Both the position numbers and the translations under genes were made by a program. DNA of 64,000 nucleotides from Syngnathus acus. Its lineage: Eukaryota > Chordata > Actinopteri > Syngnathiformes > Syngnathidae. Positions 26,401-39,300 of this stretch are shown here, in pieces. The stretch lies in contig NC_051104.1 of assembly GCF_901709675.1 (NCBI RefSeq), positions 4,943,501 to 5,007,500 of the forward strand. The letters are read 5' to 3'. Position 1 is the first letter of the stretch. Every line of letters begins with the position of its first letter. A model generated the notes under the pieces. That model was given only the letters and a program-made list of their open reading frames with translations, did no database searches and was not told the DNA's origin.

Positions 26401-29400
26401 GAACACAAATGGTGTGCGTGCGTGTGGGAGTGAATGAGAGAGGGAACGAAACCATTTTTCAAAACAATGTCATGGAACAGCCGGAGTCGATCATTTAGCA
26501 ACGTGCGTGAAGTGAGACATTAGATGTAATTATGAAATTTATATCTATTTAAGAAGATAGGAAATGACATAAAAAAAAGGACATCGGCAACTTGAGCGCA
26601 GACCTTCACCAAGGTTGAACTCTTATCTATCGCTCTTATCCCGATTAGAGTCACCGAAAGCTCCAGCCAATTCCATCTGACTTTGAGAGCGCCGTTTTGC
26701 GACCAAGGTTGAATTTTAACAAAAGAATATTTGTGTTAAAAAATGACAGGGCTGTAGTCATTTGTAATTCTGGGTCAAAGCCGGAGCATGATGAATGGAC
26801 GTCGATGCTCGGGAGGTTGCGCTTCATTAGCGTGGATGACAAACACGGGCTAATCTCAGTTCTATTTATCCTTTCAAGTATAGACGATAAGAAACAACGT
26901 CGAAACATCCTTTATCCGGCCCGACAATCACTACTATACGTTGTGTTGACTCGTCAGGGCCCCGAACGTTGGCCGGTCAGCATCCAGATGATGGATTACC
27001 TTAAAGGCCGGGAAATTGAGACGCTCTCGTATTTCCTTCCATACGCTATGTTTATTATTGCACACTGTGCGCACTCATCTGTCAGCGGACGGGCCTCGGG
27101 CTGGGTTACAGAATGGCGTTCGCACTGGCAAGCTCATTTGCCTTGTAAAAGGAAAAGCAATGATGTTATTTTCACCTTGCTTTAAAATGGGAATCAAAGA
27201 TTAGGATTATTTTTGTTTTCTTGACCAAAGTCAAAAGAACACATTGCTGCTGAAAGAAAAGATTTTCATTGAGATGAATGGCTTTCACGTGACGAGTCGC
27301 AGCGCCAACGTTTCGTTCGTATCTGCCTTTCATCTACCATCTATGCTGATAGGACCATTTCCCACCTCTGCATCAGAATGATGACTAGCGTCGTAATTAC
27401 TGGATCTTATCTGGAGGCAAAGCACTCCGAAAAGTGAACCCAGCTCCCTCACGCTGGACGTAGTCTCATAAAAAGATAAGGGAGACATGCTTTCTTATTA
27501 CATTTGGAGATTATTAAAAGGTAGTGCTGGGGGCGGGGTTAATCATTGCATCTTTTCTCATCATTAAGGAACGTGCGTGACACGCTCACCTTTGCCATCT
27601 CTACGCGCAGACATCGAAAGTCGACAAGCGGCTGCTGGAGAAATCATAAATCGATGATGGCGACGTTACCTTGGTCACGTAGTTTTGAAAACAATAGGAA
27701 ACAAAGAAGCAATCATGGAGCCAATTGAAGACAGCCCACGGAGCCGCAACGATCGTCTGTGGAAATAAACCGAGGGATCAATGCGGATTATGTTTATGAA
27801 TACAAACGGCCGCGCCGCTGCAGCGGCTTCATATCGGGAACGTTGCATGCATGCTGTGGGCTCATTACATGCGCAAATAAGTACAAACACACAATAATGA
27901 CTGACAGGGGGGCACTTGAATATATAATTCTATAGGAATGGAACAGGACTGTTTTTTTGGTTTTTACCACCACTGAGTCATTGAATGCCCTCAGGCAGGG
28001 CTGCCCCATACACCAAAGCTCAAGATGACTTAGTGGATTTATTTTGTATTCTATTTTATCCACTCAGCAATCCGTCCACTCCCATGGCCATGTGGGCCTC
28101 ACAAGCTGTTCCGTGACAGCGGCGCTGCGCCCACAACTGAAAACAAAAAAGCCGAGCAATTGAGGAGTAGGTGAATGATGATGTAAGCGCTGGCGGGGGC
28201 GAAATTATTTGAAGAGAGCGTTTAAGTTTTCTCCACCAAAGCCTGTATTATCATAATATTAGTAGTGGTGCTACTTGAAAGGTCAGCGATTTAGCGCTAA
28301 TAGGAAGTAAGACTCCTTGTGTAACCCAATTCTGAGGGCACTGAAAGGACAAAACGTTGTGATGTCATCGATCCTAAATTTCTCCATATTATGTTAACAC
28401 CATTTGTTAATCACTACTTATTAATAATCAATTATTGCAGAAATTATTTTAAATGTAGTATGCATGTATTTTTGTGTTTGCAGATTTCAAACCAAGACCG
28501 CTCCTGATAATTAATGTTTGAATACAGGTCAAAGATCGTAGTGGTAGCGTATATATTTTTTGAGAACACACAGAAAGTTTTCTGCCTTTCATCACACTTA
28601 ATCAGCGATGTTTCCGTGGGGGCGCCACACTGTCATCTCGTTAATTACCATGACATTTCCCGAGTGTAACATGACCTCACAGACTATTTACACCTGCTTT
28701 TTTGGCACTTACGCATTTCCCGTCCGTTTCGTCATCAGTGTTATCCTGATGAAAAAAAAATAATCAGGCTAGCTAACATCAAGTTTCCGGACTGGCCTCC
28801 AAACCTATATTTAAATGATTCCCTCTTAATATTTAATTTTAGATTAATGACATTTTTAGAAAAATGGTTTCTTCAGACAGCTATAATAATTGAATATGAT
28901 TAATAATAATAAGGTCGACTACGCCCTGGCCTCATCGTCCGTCGATAATTTAAAGACTGACTATCGTGTACAGTCAGCTGAGGTCACGTGTCAATGGCGA
29001 ATAACTAATAATTATTTTCTCCAACTTAACAAAGAACTAAAAAAAGACTACATCTGCCAACTTTGACTCTTTATTGCGCATAACAAGCCCAATAGTGCTT
29101 TAGTGTGTCCATCTCATAAAGTGACCTGTTGCATGTGAGTAGAAGAAAGCAAAACGACAGCTGAGTATCCTCAGGCGATGCCAAATGCCAACAACACACA
29201 GGCTTGTGGAGGAAATTAATTCAGTCCCGGAGAGGATGTATCACATTACATCAATGTATCCACGCCAGACGGCTGTTGAACCGCTGATAGCTGACTGGGA
29301 ACGATGCTACTGCAGCCACCACACAATACCGCGTTCCCCTGAAGGCATCGGCCTGCTGCCGAGGCACCGAGAGAAATGATGGAGATTGGCAAAGTACGTC

Positions 29401-32144
29401 TGGCGTCACGGGATTAAGGCAGCTCGGAGACATGGTGAATTGATCAGCTCTGTGATTATATAATATGAATTGATCGGACCCTATGGGGGCGGGTGGCTCA
29501 CACAGTTTGCAATGGGTATTTCAAAGAAGAGTTATTATGAGGAAAATATAAATGGACATGATGACAGTATTCCGATAATACGGCCAACGTTCCGTTTCCT
29601 GTTACGTTTTCCATATGCAGTTGTCCTCAGAAGGACCCGGCATTGGCTGGGTCCTTCTAAGGTAGTTTATTTTGTGCCGGTGGGGGACATCCTGAGGTGA
29701 AACATGCCATTAAACACACACAACACACACACACAGAGTACGTTTTCCCTTCATGGATGAAGAACCTGGATTGCTGCAAACAAATTAGAAAGCACCATTA
29801 AAATAGTTAGTGCCATCATTCACTCTGGGTGTGGGTGTGGGTGTGCGTTGTGTGTGTTTGCAGCAGTGGTGTCAGTCACCTGTCAGCCTCGGGTGCAGAT
29901 AAGAGCCAAAATCGACCTTCCCCTTGTCTGTTTGTTATCACACCTTCTATTGGTCCATCGCTGAATCTTTGCAATTTCATTTTTTTCAATCCCCTTCTCA
30001 GTTTCCTTGCACAAAAGAAGTTACAATAAATTTCAAGTGTGAAGGTTACACAAACGACGTAGTGACCTTTTGTCACTGTTTTATTGTTTATTTTTATCCC
30101 TGTTATATTTTAATTGGACTTATTTGTACTTCATGCACTAATATGATTGGCTTCCCATATAATTCATTTTATTATTGAACAGCTCATTTAAAATGATCAG
30201 TAAAATTATGATACAATATTTGAAATGAAATATCTCATTTCAATGTCATTTTGGCTTTAAGACTGGGCTGCCCCCCTCCAGTCACATCCACAGTGGAGAC
30301 GAGCAAGGAGTGAGTCATAATGCAGCTACTTTGTGACTAAACATAATCACCGGGGGATTTAATAACACGACCTTCATCAAATACATAAAACTTTCGTCCA
30401 TCATGCGAATCAGGCATTTTTTCTTGTTAGAAAAATAACCTATTATTTGTATGCCACTATTCTCAAACTAGTCCTACATTACATACCGTGTCTACATAAC
30501 TGGATCCAATCCAAATATGAAAAAGGTTCATTCTGCATACAACCCAAATCCCAACATAAGCACGCAAAACACTTTTCTGTTAGCTTTGCATCCCTGAAGC
30601 TAAAACTGCTGGACACACAGAAACAACCGCCCACTCCATGCATTCAAATGGCTTTGGTAAATAAAATAAATAATAGATGGCAAGTGTATGAGTTTGGAGC
30701 TGGAAAAATTCAATTTCACTGGCATGGTGAGGTTCTTGCATTTCTATGTCCGGTATGTAGAAATGCGTGTGAGCTGTAATAATGATTAGTTTGCCTATGT
30801 GGCGTGCCTGCTTGCTGAATAGGTCAGACACATCAGTCATGGAAAAGCTCCACCATGCAACCCACTGGGAGACTCTTGGTGATATATTTATTTATTTATT
30901 TATTTTTAGGGGGGGTGGGGGGTAAAAGTCAAAGAGCCGGAATGTACTTACTGACCTGTAAACATCACAAAGAATAGCAAGTAAAAAGCTAGTGGAGGTA
31001 TAGTCAACCTTGTCTGACTTGGTTGATTCATGCATGTTTGTTTTTCTGCTTCTCAGATTTGTTTGGTGCTTTTGTAAATTTGCAGTCTGTAAAGCCGCAG
31101 CCACTGCAGAGCCTTCACAGAATGGGCTTTTAACTGCAATTTTTAATACAAACACTTGGAAAGCATACAATCTTTGTCATTTGCTTTTCCCCCCTCGCGA
31201 TAATACTCATAATGAATTCCACTAATCCGAGCGTATATTTGTTATTATTATCTGGTGGAAAAGTTTATCTCTGTGTGAAAAGAAAGGACTTAAATTATTC
31301 TGCAGTGTCAAGGATTTTTGGGTGCATGGTCTCAAACACACACACATGCACACTGAGGAGCTGAGCTAACAGAAAAAAGAATGTTGGAAGCAGTGGGGCA
31401 GATTAATTTGGGAGGGGGTGCAGGGAGTGCATGCAACTCTGTGCATGTGTGTGTGTGTTTAGAAAAGGAGGAGCAAGTGTAATGGAAGGACATGGAGATA
31501 GTAAGTTCTGCATGTCTATGGATGATAAAACAAAAAATATGTCCAAAAACATTTGGATGTCCCAAATGGCTGTGTAGGTGTGGCTAATGTTTTGCCAAAT
31601 GGTGATCAGTCGTGATGCTGCTTCCACCTCCACACATCCTGCTCTTCAAGCATGTTCACATTAAATAAAAAAAAATAAAAAATCGAGAAGTGACTCTCTG
31701 GCCGTTGAGTTTCATTTGAAGCATAACAGAGGCTATGATGTCTAAAAACGACAATCCTGTTCTTGATGAATGAACAGATGATAGACCCCCCCCAAGGCCC
31801 CCCTCCCTCCCACACACCACTGCCCCCTAAATCTATCCTCGCTGATGTACAGTTGAGTGCATTTATCTGGCTGAAAGTTGGGGGCAAGGGGTTATACTTG
31901 GCGGGCTTTAGAAAAAATGGGATTAGATCCAAAAAAAAAATGTCACTGAACGTTATTGTGTGATAACAGCACAGAAAGGCCTTTCAACCATGGACACTTT
32001 TATTACAACAATAATAGCCTCAACTTTTTTTTTTCCCCCCTCCCATTCTGGTATTGCCATCACAACATTTTTCTTCTGAAATACTTTTGATTTGACAACA
32101 GGCACAAAAATACAAATCACAAACTTTATCTCACGTTCACATAT
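23428..32144. other. Intergenic, no gene seen; microsatellites only
   Basis: No exon or RNA gene recognised. AAAT-rich simple sequence at about 24590-24663 and 25680-25803, CA runs near 29713-29740 and a GTGTGG/GTGT run near 29826-29862. Open frames here have no family similarity that I can see. Confidence 0.6.
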
Positions 32145-32490
32145 GTTCCGCATTTTCCGCACTATAAGGCGCACCGGATTATAAGGCGCACCTTCAACGA
32201 ATGGCCCATTTTAAAACTTTGTCCATATATAAGGCGCACCTGATTATTAGGCGCACCTTCAACGAATGGCCCATTTTAAAACTTTGTCCATATATAAGGC
32301 GCACCGGATTATTAGGCGCACCTTCAATGAATGGCCCATTTTAAAACTTTGTCCATATATAAGTCCATATATTTGGACACGCCTGCTGTAGTGGCTCAAT
32401 ATTGGTCCATATATAAGGTGCACCGGATTATAAGGCGCACTGTCGGCTTTTGAGAAAATTGGTGCGCCTTACAGTGCGGAAAATACGGTA
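32145..32490. mobile_element. Palindromic MITE with internally amplified 70-80-bp modules
   Basis: Same GCGCACC family as the copies at 12573 and 18136. The right end reads GTGCGGAAAATACGGTA, the inverse of the left core TTTTCCGCACTATAAGG. Inside, a module of GGCGCACCTTCAACGAATGG plus CCCATTTTAAAACTTTGTCC is repeated about three times. Confidence 0.83.
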
Positions 32491-35400
32491 TCCAAAATGT
32501 CCCATTCATTCGGTCAAAGGTCACTACTGGAGAAAATGGCTTTCGCTAAAATCTAAATTCCACCGCTGTAAGTATATGTCCAAAGTTGCTTCCTGGCTGT
32601 GTCTTTAGGGAATTGTGTTGGAATGAAAGTCCTACTGAAGCCATTTGGCGCTTTATCAGCACAAGCCAATCACTGAGGCCTCTGTGGAGCGGGAAGGGCC
32701 ATCCATCACGGACAGCTGAGCGTGGCCCACGACGCCTCTGTCACCACATAATGCATTGTGTGGACTAAAGGGAGGCAAACGTTTCAAGGGGAGCGCCAAT
32801 GTCCTCCACAGGCCTTAAATGATTTAAGTCTGATGTTGTCTTTTACTGACACGTTGACGCTTTGTACAGCACAACAAGGGCAGAGACGTAATCGAGTGGA
32901 AACACCACAGAAACCTTTGGATATTTGTCTTAGAAGTGGTCAAATAAGATCAAATTTGGGACAAGCCAATAGTTGAAATCCTGAAAAAAAAATCTTTAAA
33001 ATAATTTTCTTTATGTAGCCAACCTGGAGAGGTCCTTAAAAATCAACAACAAAACCCATCCAGCAATGCTTATTTCCACAAGCTCCTGTTTCTCAACTAT
33101 TATTTTAAACCGGGTTTTTCAAAAAGTGAACTCGGATGCACCGTGTAATTTTTAATCCTCCGGGGAGCTCTCAGTCTCGTTTGTGTTTCATTAGAAGACT
33201 GGAGGAACTCCATAGGCAATTGTGGAGTGAGGACTTCATGCATTTGTAATGAATAAGCTACAAACTCCTTTGGCCTTCTGCAAAGTCCTCAAATGACTCG
33301 CTAACCCAGAAAGCCAAAATTGTTCATACAGTAAATAATAAATTGTACACACTATGTCTAGCGTGACTGTAAGATGGGAAGGATTTCCACTTATCCTTCC
33401 TGAGGATGTGAGAGAGGAAAAGGTTTGATGATCATGAAGGCCAAATGTGACTTCTTTTTCTTTTTTTAAGTGAGAAATAACGTCTCATTATTTGAGGGGA
33501 TTCTGTCATGACTTTCCACTCAGGTTGGAATTCAGGTCATGTAAATATGCTGCAGCTCCTTGGTTTGTTTCATCAATCAAGAAGACGGATGATTAAATCA
33601 CTTTCACATGACATAAGGTGTCAGACCCACCCGGATTTCTGGCAACTCCTCTTTGTATATTTACCAAATACTCCAATATGCTTAAGCCAAGTAGCGCTCG
33701 GGTTTCTGGGAAAACCCTGGAAAGTTTATTGAGGAAAACTGAAACTCTGCAGGGAGTTGTGCTTTCTATTCTAATTTAGAGCCAATCGTTTTAGTTATGA
33801 CAGTTTAGTCGGCTGTCATCCAGTGCATGACACATTTAAATGCTAATAATCTAAATTGATCCAAGTCAAACAAAGTTGAATATCCTCAGATTTGTCCATC
33901 TGGCTTTTCATCCCAGTCAAATTCACCCATGCCTCGAGACTCGCAGACTATCGATCACGGCGTCTCGTTCGCTAGACAAACACAGACAAGAAGCCGGAAT
34001 AGCTCGAGTATCCCATTTTCCAATCCACTTTAACATGATGCTGTCTATCGACTGCTCTCCTTCCAGTAGCGGCTGCTGATAAATACATTGATGCTTCGGC
34101 AAGTGTAAAATCATAAAACGGTGCTTGCGAAGAATAAATCAGTTTTTCCACCAAGCGTCCCAGTAGGACTATACAAAGTATGCAATTCCTGTTTGGCGCT
34201 TCCACGGAAACAAAGCACAGGAAATGTGCATGTGAATTGCTCTGAAAGTGAAAAGCTAATAAGTGGAAAAGACTGCTAAATAAAGTCAGTGGTGATTTCA
34301 ACGCCTGTTAATCGTTAAAACGTGGTTTTAGCATTTCACCACGAGACAGCATACCTGGCATAATTAAATGCTGTCCTATATTCTACACCAATGACGGAAT
34401 AGCCTAGATGTGAAGATTTCTTGAGTTTTTTATTCAGAGCAGAAGCAGCCTGAGGCCAGAATGCAAGGAAGATAGGATCAATGTCTCCATCTGTTGAGGG
34501 TTGCACAAGATGAGATGAAGGACACACCTTCTGTTGACCTTCACGCTCCTCTTGTTCACACACCGGCAGCCATGCGTTCATATGCGCTGATGGAAAAGTT
34601 TATTCTCTGTTTTTTTTTTCCCCACCTGCTGTATTTTTATCGGGCATAGCTTTTTTGGAATTTGAGTTTGGGTTATTTCTTCAGGGCCAAGATCATTAAA
34701 GATCCATCTCATCGTAGCGGTCTGTGCCAGTGCAGCTAATTCCCGAATTATATTGAGCCAGCCCGTAATAGTTTCCAAAAACAGTTTGACCTTTGTCAGA
34801 TGGAACTTGTCGTAATGAGGTGACCTGCCGACAAATGGCGGCTGGCGGGCTTGAACGTGTGACATTTTCCATTGCTAACTTAGACGTGTTATTTTATACC
34901 TCGAGACGGTGAATATGCCAAGAGGAGTAAAGTGATGTGTACTATCAGTAACCTAACCTGAGCTAGCAGCAGCCAATGTTGTGACAGTAGCAAGCATGCC
35001 ACTGTCACTTTTAATAGGCAGGGCTCACTCAGATGTGTTCATACACCAGCCGGCCTGCCATGAATCCCCATGATACACCTCAACAACATGTGACTCACAC
35101 AAATACGCCATGAAGCACACACACACACACACCAGCAGCACTTACATGCGATACAAAAACAAAGAATTAACAACGTCAGCCACTTCGGAGACTGACAATA
35201 ATTTGAGTCAAGTTTGCATCAGATGTTTGAATGTTCCGAAGTCGAGCGAGCTTATTTTCTATTTCAACTTGCCAGAAGCAGAAAGTACATCTTAACATCT
35301 GGCTAATTGTAGGCGTAAGAGTTCCATTATCTCTTGTGGATAAAGTACAGGAATAGAAAGGAGAAGAGTTCTGAAGACATTTTCTGCCCCCATCTGGTGG

Positions 35401-36350
35401 CACAGATATATGCATGCACAAAAATAAAAGAGCATTTTAACTTAATTCAGAGATTGTGGCTTACAGTCTGAGTATAGTCAAGGAATCAAATTTCAGCATT
35501 TTCAGGCCCGATGTCTGACAGTCAAGGCCTAACTAAATTAAACAGAGGAGAAAGGTCGGATCTAATGACCTACATATCTCCTTGCGTCACTAGACAGCGG
35601 TAAGACGGCAAAAAAGTGCATCTGTATTCTTCTCACTCCTCTCACAATCCCATCCACTACGCCCGCGACAACTTAATGGTCCGTGAGGTACATCACGCCA
35701 AGCCCACACAGCTCCAATCGTGTCCCAACAGCATCCCAATGGCACTGTGTTAGTGTGGCAAATAGACAACACAAAACTAAAAAAAAAATATTCAAGTCAC
35801 AGTCTCATGAAATGTATTAGTCTCTAACTACAAGAGGACAAGAAATACACACAACTGAGAGAATGAGTCAGAATCATCAAGCAACTCCGTAATAATTCAT
35901 TTTTGCTTCGGGCGGGTAAGAACAGAGAAAAAAAATCTGTTTATGCTAACATTAGTGCAGCAGTGACTAAGTGTCAGCAGTGACTAAGTGTGAAGAGCCC
36001 GACCAGATGGTGTTGTCTTTCTTCCTAACATGTATTTTATAATTCATACAGAGCAGTGATTAAACAGTCAAATATGATGTCTTCAATTTATGACTCATTG
36101 TTTCTACGTTTGAGCTAATCCACTTTGTGTGCACGCATTCTTTGAGTGGCCCGTGTGAGCTTTAGTGGTCACCCATAATCCTCTTGTATGAGATGGTGAT
36201 GGGCTTAGATGTCACTTGTGCTGGTGACGGGGGCTACTCTCTCGCTGCAAGAGTATTAGTGATGCCAAAAGCGGCAGCAGCACGGCAATCGGTTCATTTG
36301 GTGGGGAAAAAGAAAAAGATAAAGGCAGATGCTCCTTTAGGTGCGTCGAT
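32491..36350. other. Intergenic, upstream of cngb3 copy 1; no gene seen
   Basis: No exon recognised. A CA run lies at about 35117-35133, and a 17-bp direct duplication containing GCAGTGACTAAGTGT at about 35957-35992. The last 150 bp before 36351 should include the 5' UTR and promoter of cngb3 copy 1. No definite TATA box was identified. Confidence 0.55.
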
Positions 36351-39300
36351 ATGTTTGCTAAATTAAAGGGAGGTGTTGGTGGCCCACAGCCACCAGCTAG
36401 CGGAGGAGCTCCTGACCCTGCTCCAGTTTCAGCACCGACTCCTGCTCCTCCTCCAACTGCAGCTGCAAGCAAGGTAAAAAAAAATAAAAATAAAAATGGG
36501 CTTAATGTTCTTTGAATTTTGCCAACTGAATGAAATCCAATACAAGAAACGCATTGTACATATTGAATGTTTTTTTATTGTTGCATTGTTGTGGTTTGGC
36601 TGTATGTTTGCTATTCCAGGTGGAGTTTGCAGTCATCATTCGGACAGTTAATTCCAATATCAAATTCTACCAAGAGCCTTTTCATTCTGCCATACATATT
36701 TGATATATCTGTCATTTAAAATTTATCATCTCATTTTGTCTTGTAGGACAAAGAACCTCCTGCAAAGGAAAATGTGAACAAACCTCAGGGTAAGTCTTTT
36801 TTATTTGAAATTAAGTTTGATTTATATATTGTACTTGTTTTCAATTTTGAAAATATATGTTTAAATATGATACAAGTCATTTAAAAGGTCATGCAAAGTC
36901 ATCATCGATTGGTCATATTTATATAAATGACTCCCCCGGCCTACTGCTTATAATATAAATGAATTCAATAATTCAATTCCAGATCCTGCGCCAGCTCCGC
37001 CTCCTGCCGTACCTCCAGCGAACCCCGATCAAATTGGAGCAGAGGGGTAAAAAATTAAATTTTCACCCTTTTGAGTTGTACCGCAATCAACACCTCATTT
37101 CAGCACGTATTGATTTCTTCTCCAATATTTTATTTCCACATGGGAATATTATGCAGAACAATGTAGCCTATTTTACAACAGTGGCTATTCCGTTCCTCTG
37201 GCCAATTGCACACGTCACTCCTGCCGTATTGATGACGAAACAAAACAGTATCAAATTAATCACTTACAGTGTAGTTAAGTAATCAGATTCCCGGGCAAGA
37301 TGACAGGGAGGAACATAGAGCGACCTTAGCGATGAGATCTCGATGCACGGTGAGCAGCACGCGTATTACTGAGCGAATGAAGCCAAAGTAGATTAAAAGC
37401 TTTTCAGCTTTTGTGATTTAAGAAGCTCACCGTGGCCGCTTCTGGCCCAGCGATATAAACCAAACGGGTGACAGGTAAAGACAGATGTAGCTGATCCTTG
37501 CACTTTTAAACACTGAATGGACCTGTTGTTCAATTTTAATTAGATGACATGGATCGGGATGACCTCCTTGTTGTTGTAGCGTATTGAATGATTAAAAATG
37601 AATGAGTAGATGTGTTTGAAATCATTCCTCATTCCATTCAGAAAAGAGGAAGCCAGCCCTCCGCCAGTCGTCATCAATCGGTATTCAGATGAGCAGCTCC
37701 GCTCCATAGTGAAGCGTTTGAGGGAGAGACTTCAAATCTACAAGGAGAAAGTGACTGATCAATATGCTTCATCACCAGAGATCAGCCCCCCTGTCAGTGA
37801 GTAGAATTTTTTTTCATCAGCTTTGCCTCAGATGTCTCCAAAAAGTCATTCTGATGTATGCCATTTTATAAATTGATGGTTTCAGCGCCGCTCTTGCGCA
37901 AGGGCCACTACGCTCAACTCGTGGAAGAGAGGAAAAGGCAAGCAGAGGAGGAGCGGATAAAAAAGGGGGAGGCGGAGAAGAAAAAGAAGGAAGAGCAGGA
38001 GAAGAAGAAGAAAGAGAATGAGCAAAAAAAGAAGGAAGAGGAGGAGAGAAAGAAATTGGAGGCAAAAGAGAAAGAAGACAAGAAAGACTTCAGGACTGTC
38101 TTGAAGGAGAAAATGTGGGCTTATGTGGATGTCTTTCTGAAGCCCTTCGAGGAGTGCATGGACCCGGTTCTTGGAAGCACCATTGATCCTTTTACAGGTG
38201 AACATAACTTTTGAGTCAAAAACAAAAAGCCAGACTTTCAATTACGTTCCTCCTCTGTAGATCGTCGCTACATTGCCTGGTTGAGCTTGGTGACTCTTGC
38301 CTTCAACTACAACGCCTGGTTCGTCACCGCCCGTCTCTGTTTCCCCTACCACACCGACTGGGCCATCCCTTGCTGGTTGGCCATGGACCTGCTGGCTGAC
38401 TGCATCTACCTGATGGACAGCATCATCTTCCAGTCCCGCAAACAGTTTGTCAAAGCGGGCGATATCATTGTGAGTTGGCAATTTACCACCCAGAAAAAAA
38501 AAACCCCACCATGTTCTTGTTGGAATGAATTTCTTTTTTCCCAGAAAGATGGAAAGATGGCAAAGAAGAATTACAGAGAAACTGAGAGGTTTATGGTATG
38601 CTTTTATTTTATTTTATTTTATTTTATTAACATAAAGAAACGGGTGTCCTCTCAATGATCTGAATAGGCCGACATCGTGTCAGTGTTGCCCTTTGACCTA
38701 CTCTACTTCCAATTTGGTTTCAAATCCATTTTCAGAGCCAACCGTTTGTTGAAGGTGACTATTTCCATTTGAGTATTTCTGCTACTCAATCTCTGCTGTC
38801 ATTGACTTTTCAAAAATAATTCCTAGGTGGATACATTTTTCGAATTCAGCGACCGCCTGGAAAGTATCATGGCAAAGGCTTACATCTGGAGGTACGTCGG
38901 AAGACTCAAGCGTAGATTGATGGATGCAACAAAAGCTACCTTCTTTACTTTAGAGTTATTCGCACCATCGGCTATCTCCTCTTCATACTCCACATCAACG
39001 CTTGCTTGTACTACGTAGCATCCGACTACCAGGGCATCGGTCAAACCAAGTGGGTCTACTCCGGACTGGGAAGTGCGTAAGTATTTCACACATCAGATTG
39101 TTTCTATTGTTGGTCAGAAAAACAATTTGGAACATTTGTGCATGGAAATAATAATTAATTTGTGCTTTCAAATGGTAATTAAGCCCCCCCCAAAAAAATT
39201 CTAAATGTATGTTGTGTTTGCTGCTATGGCTGCAGTTACCTGGCCTGCTTCTTCTATGCGGAGAAATCCTTGCTGATGATCGCCGAGTTGCCTTTTCCTG

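Noticed and set aside
26697-27185. 162-aa plus-strand open frame in the gene-free interval
   Set aside because: No recognisable family, no plausible splice partners and mixed composition. A chance frame is likelier than a single-exon gene, though a database search could overturn this.
37882-38241. Leu/Phe-rich minus-strand frames over the Lys/Glu coiled-coil exons
   Set aside because: Antisense of AAG/GAG-rich codons always reads as Leu/Phe/Ser-rich frames. The plus-strand exons belong to cngb3. The same applies at 42545-42803 and 43169-43454.
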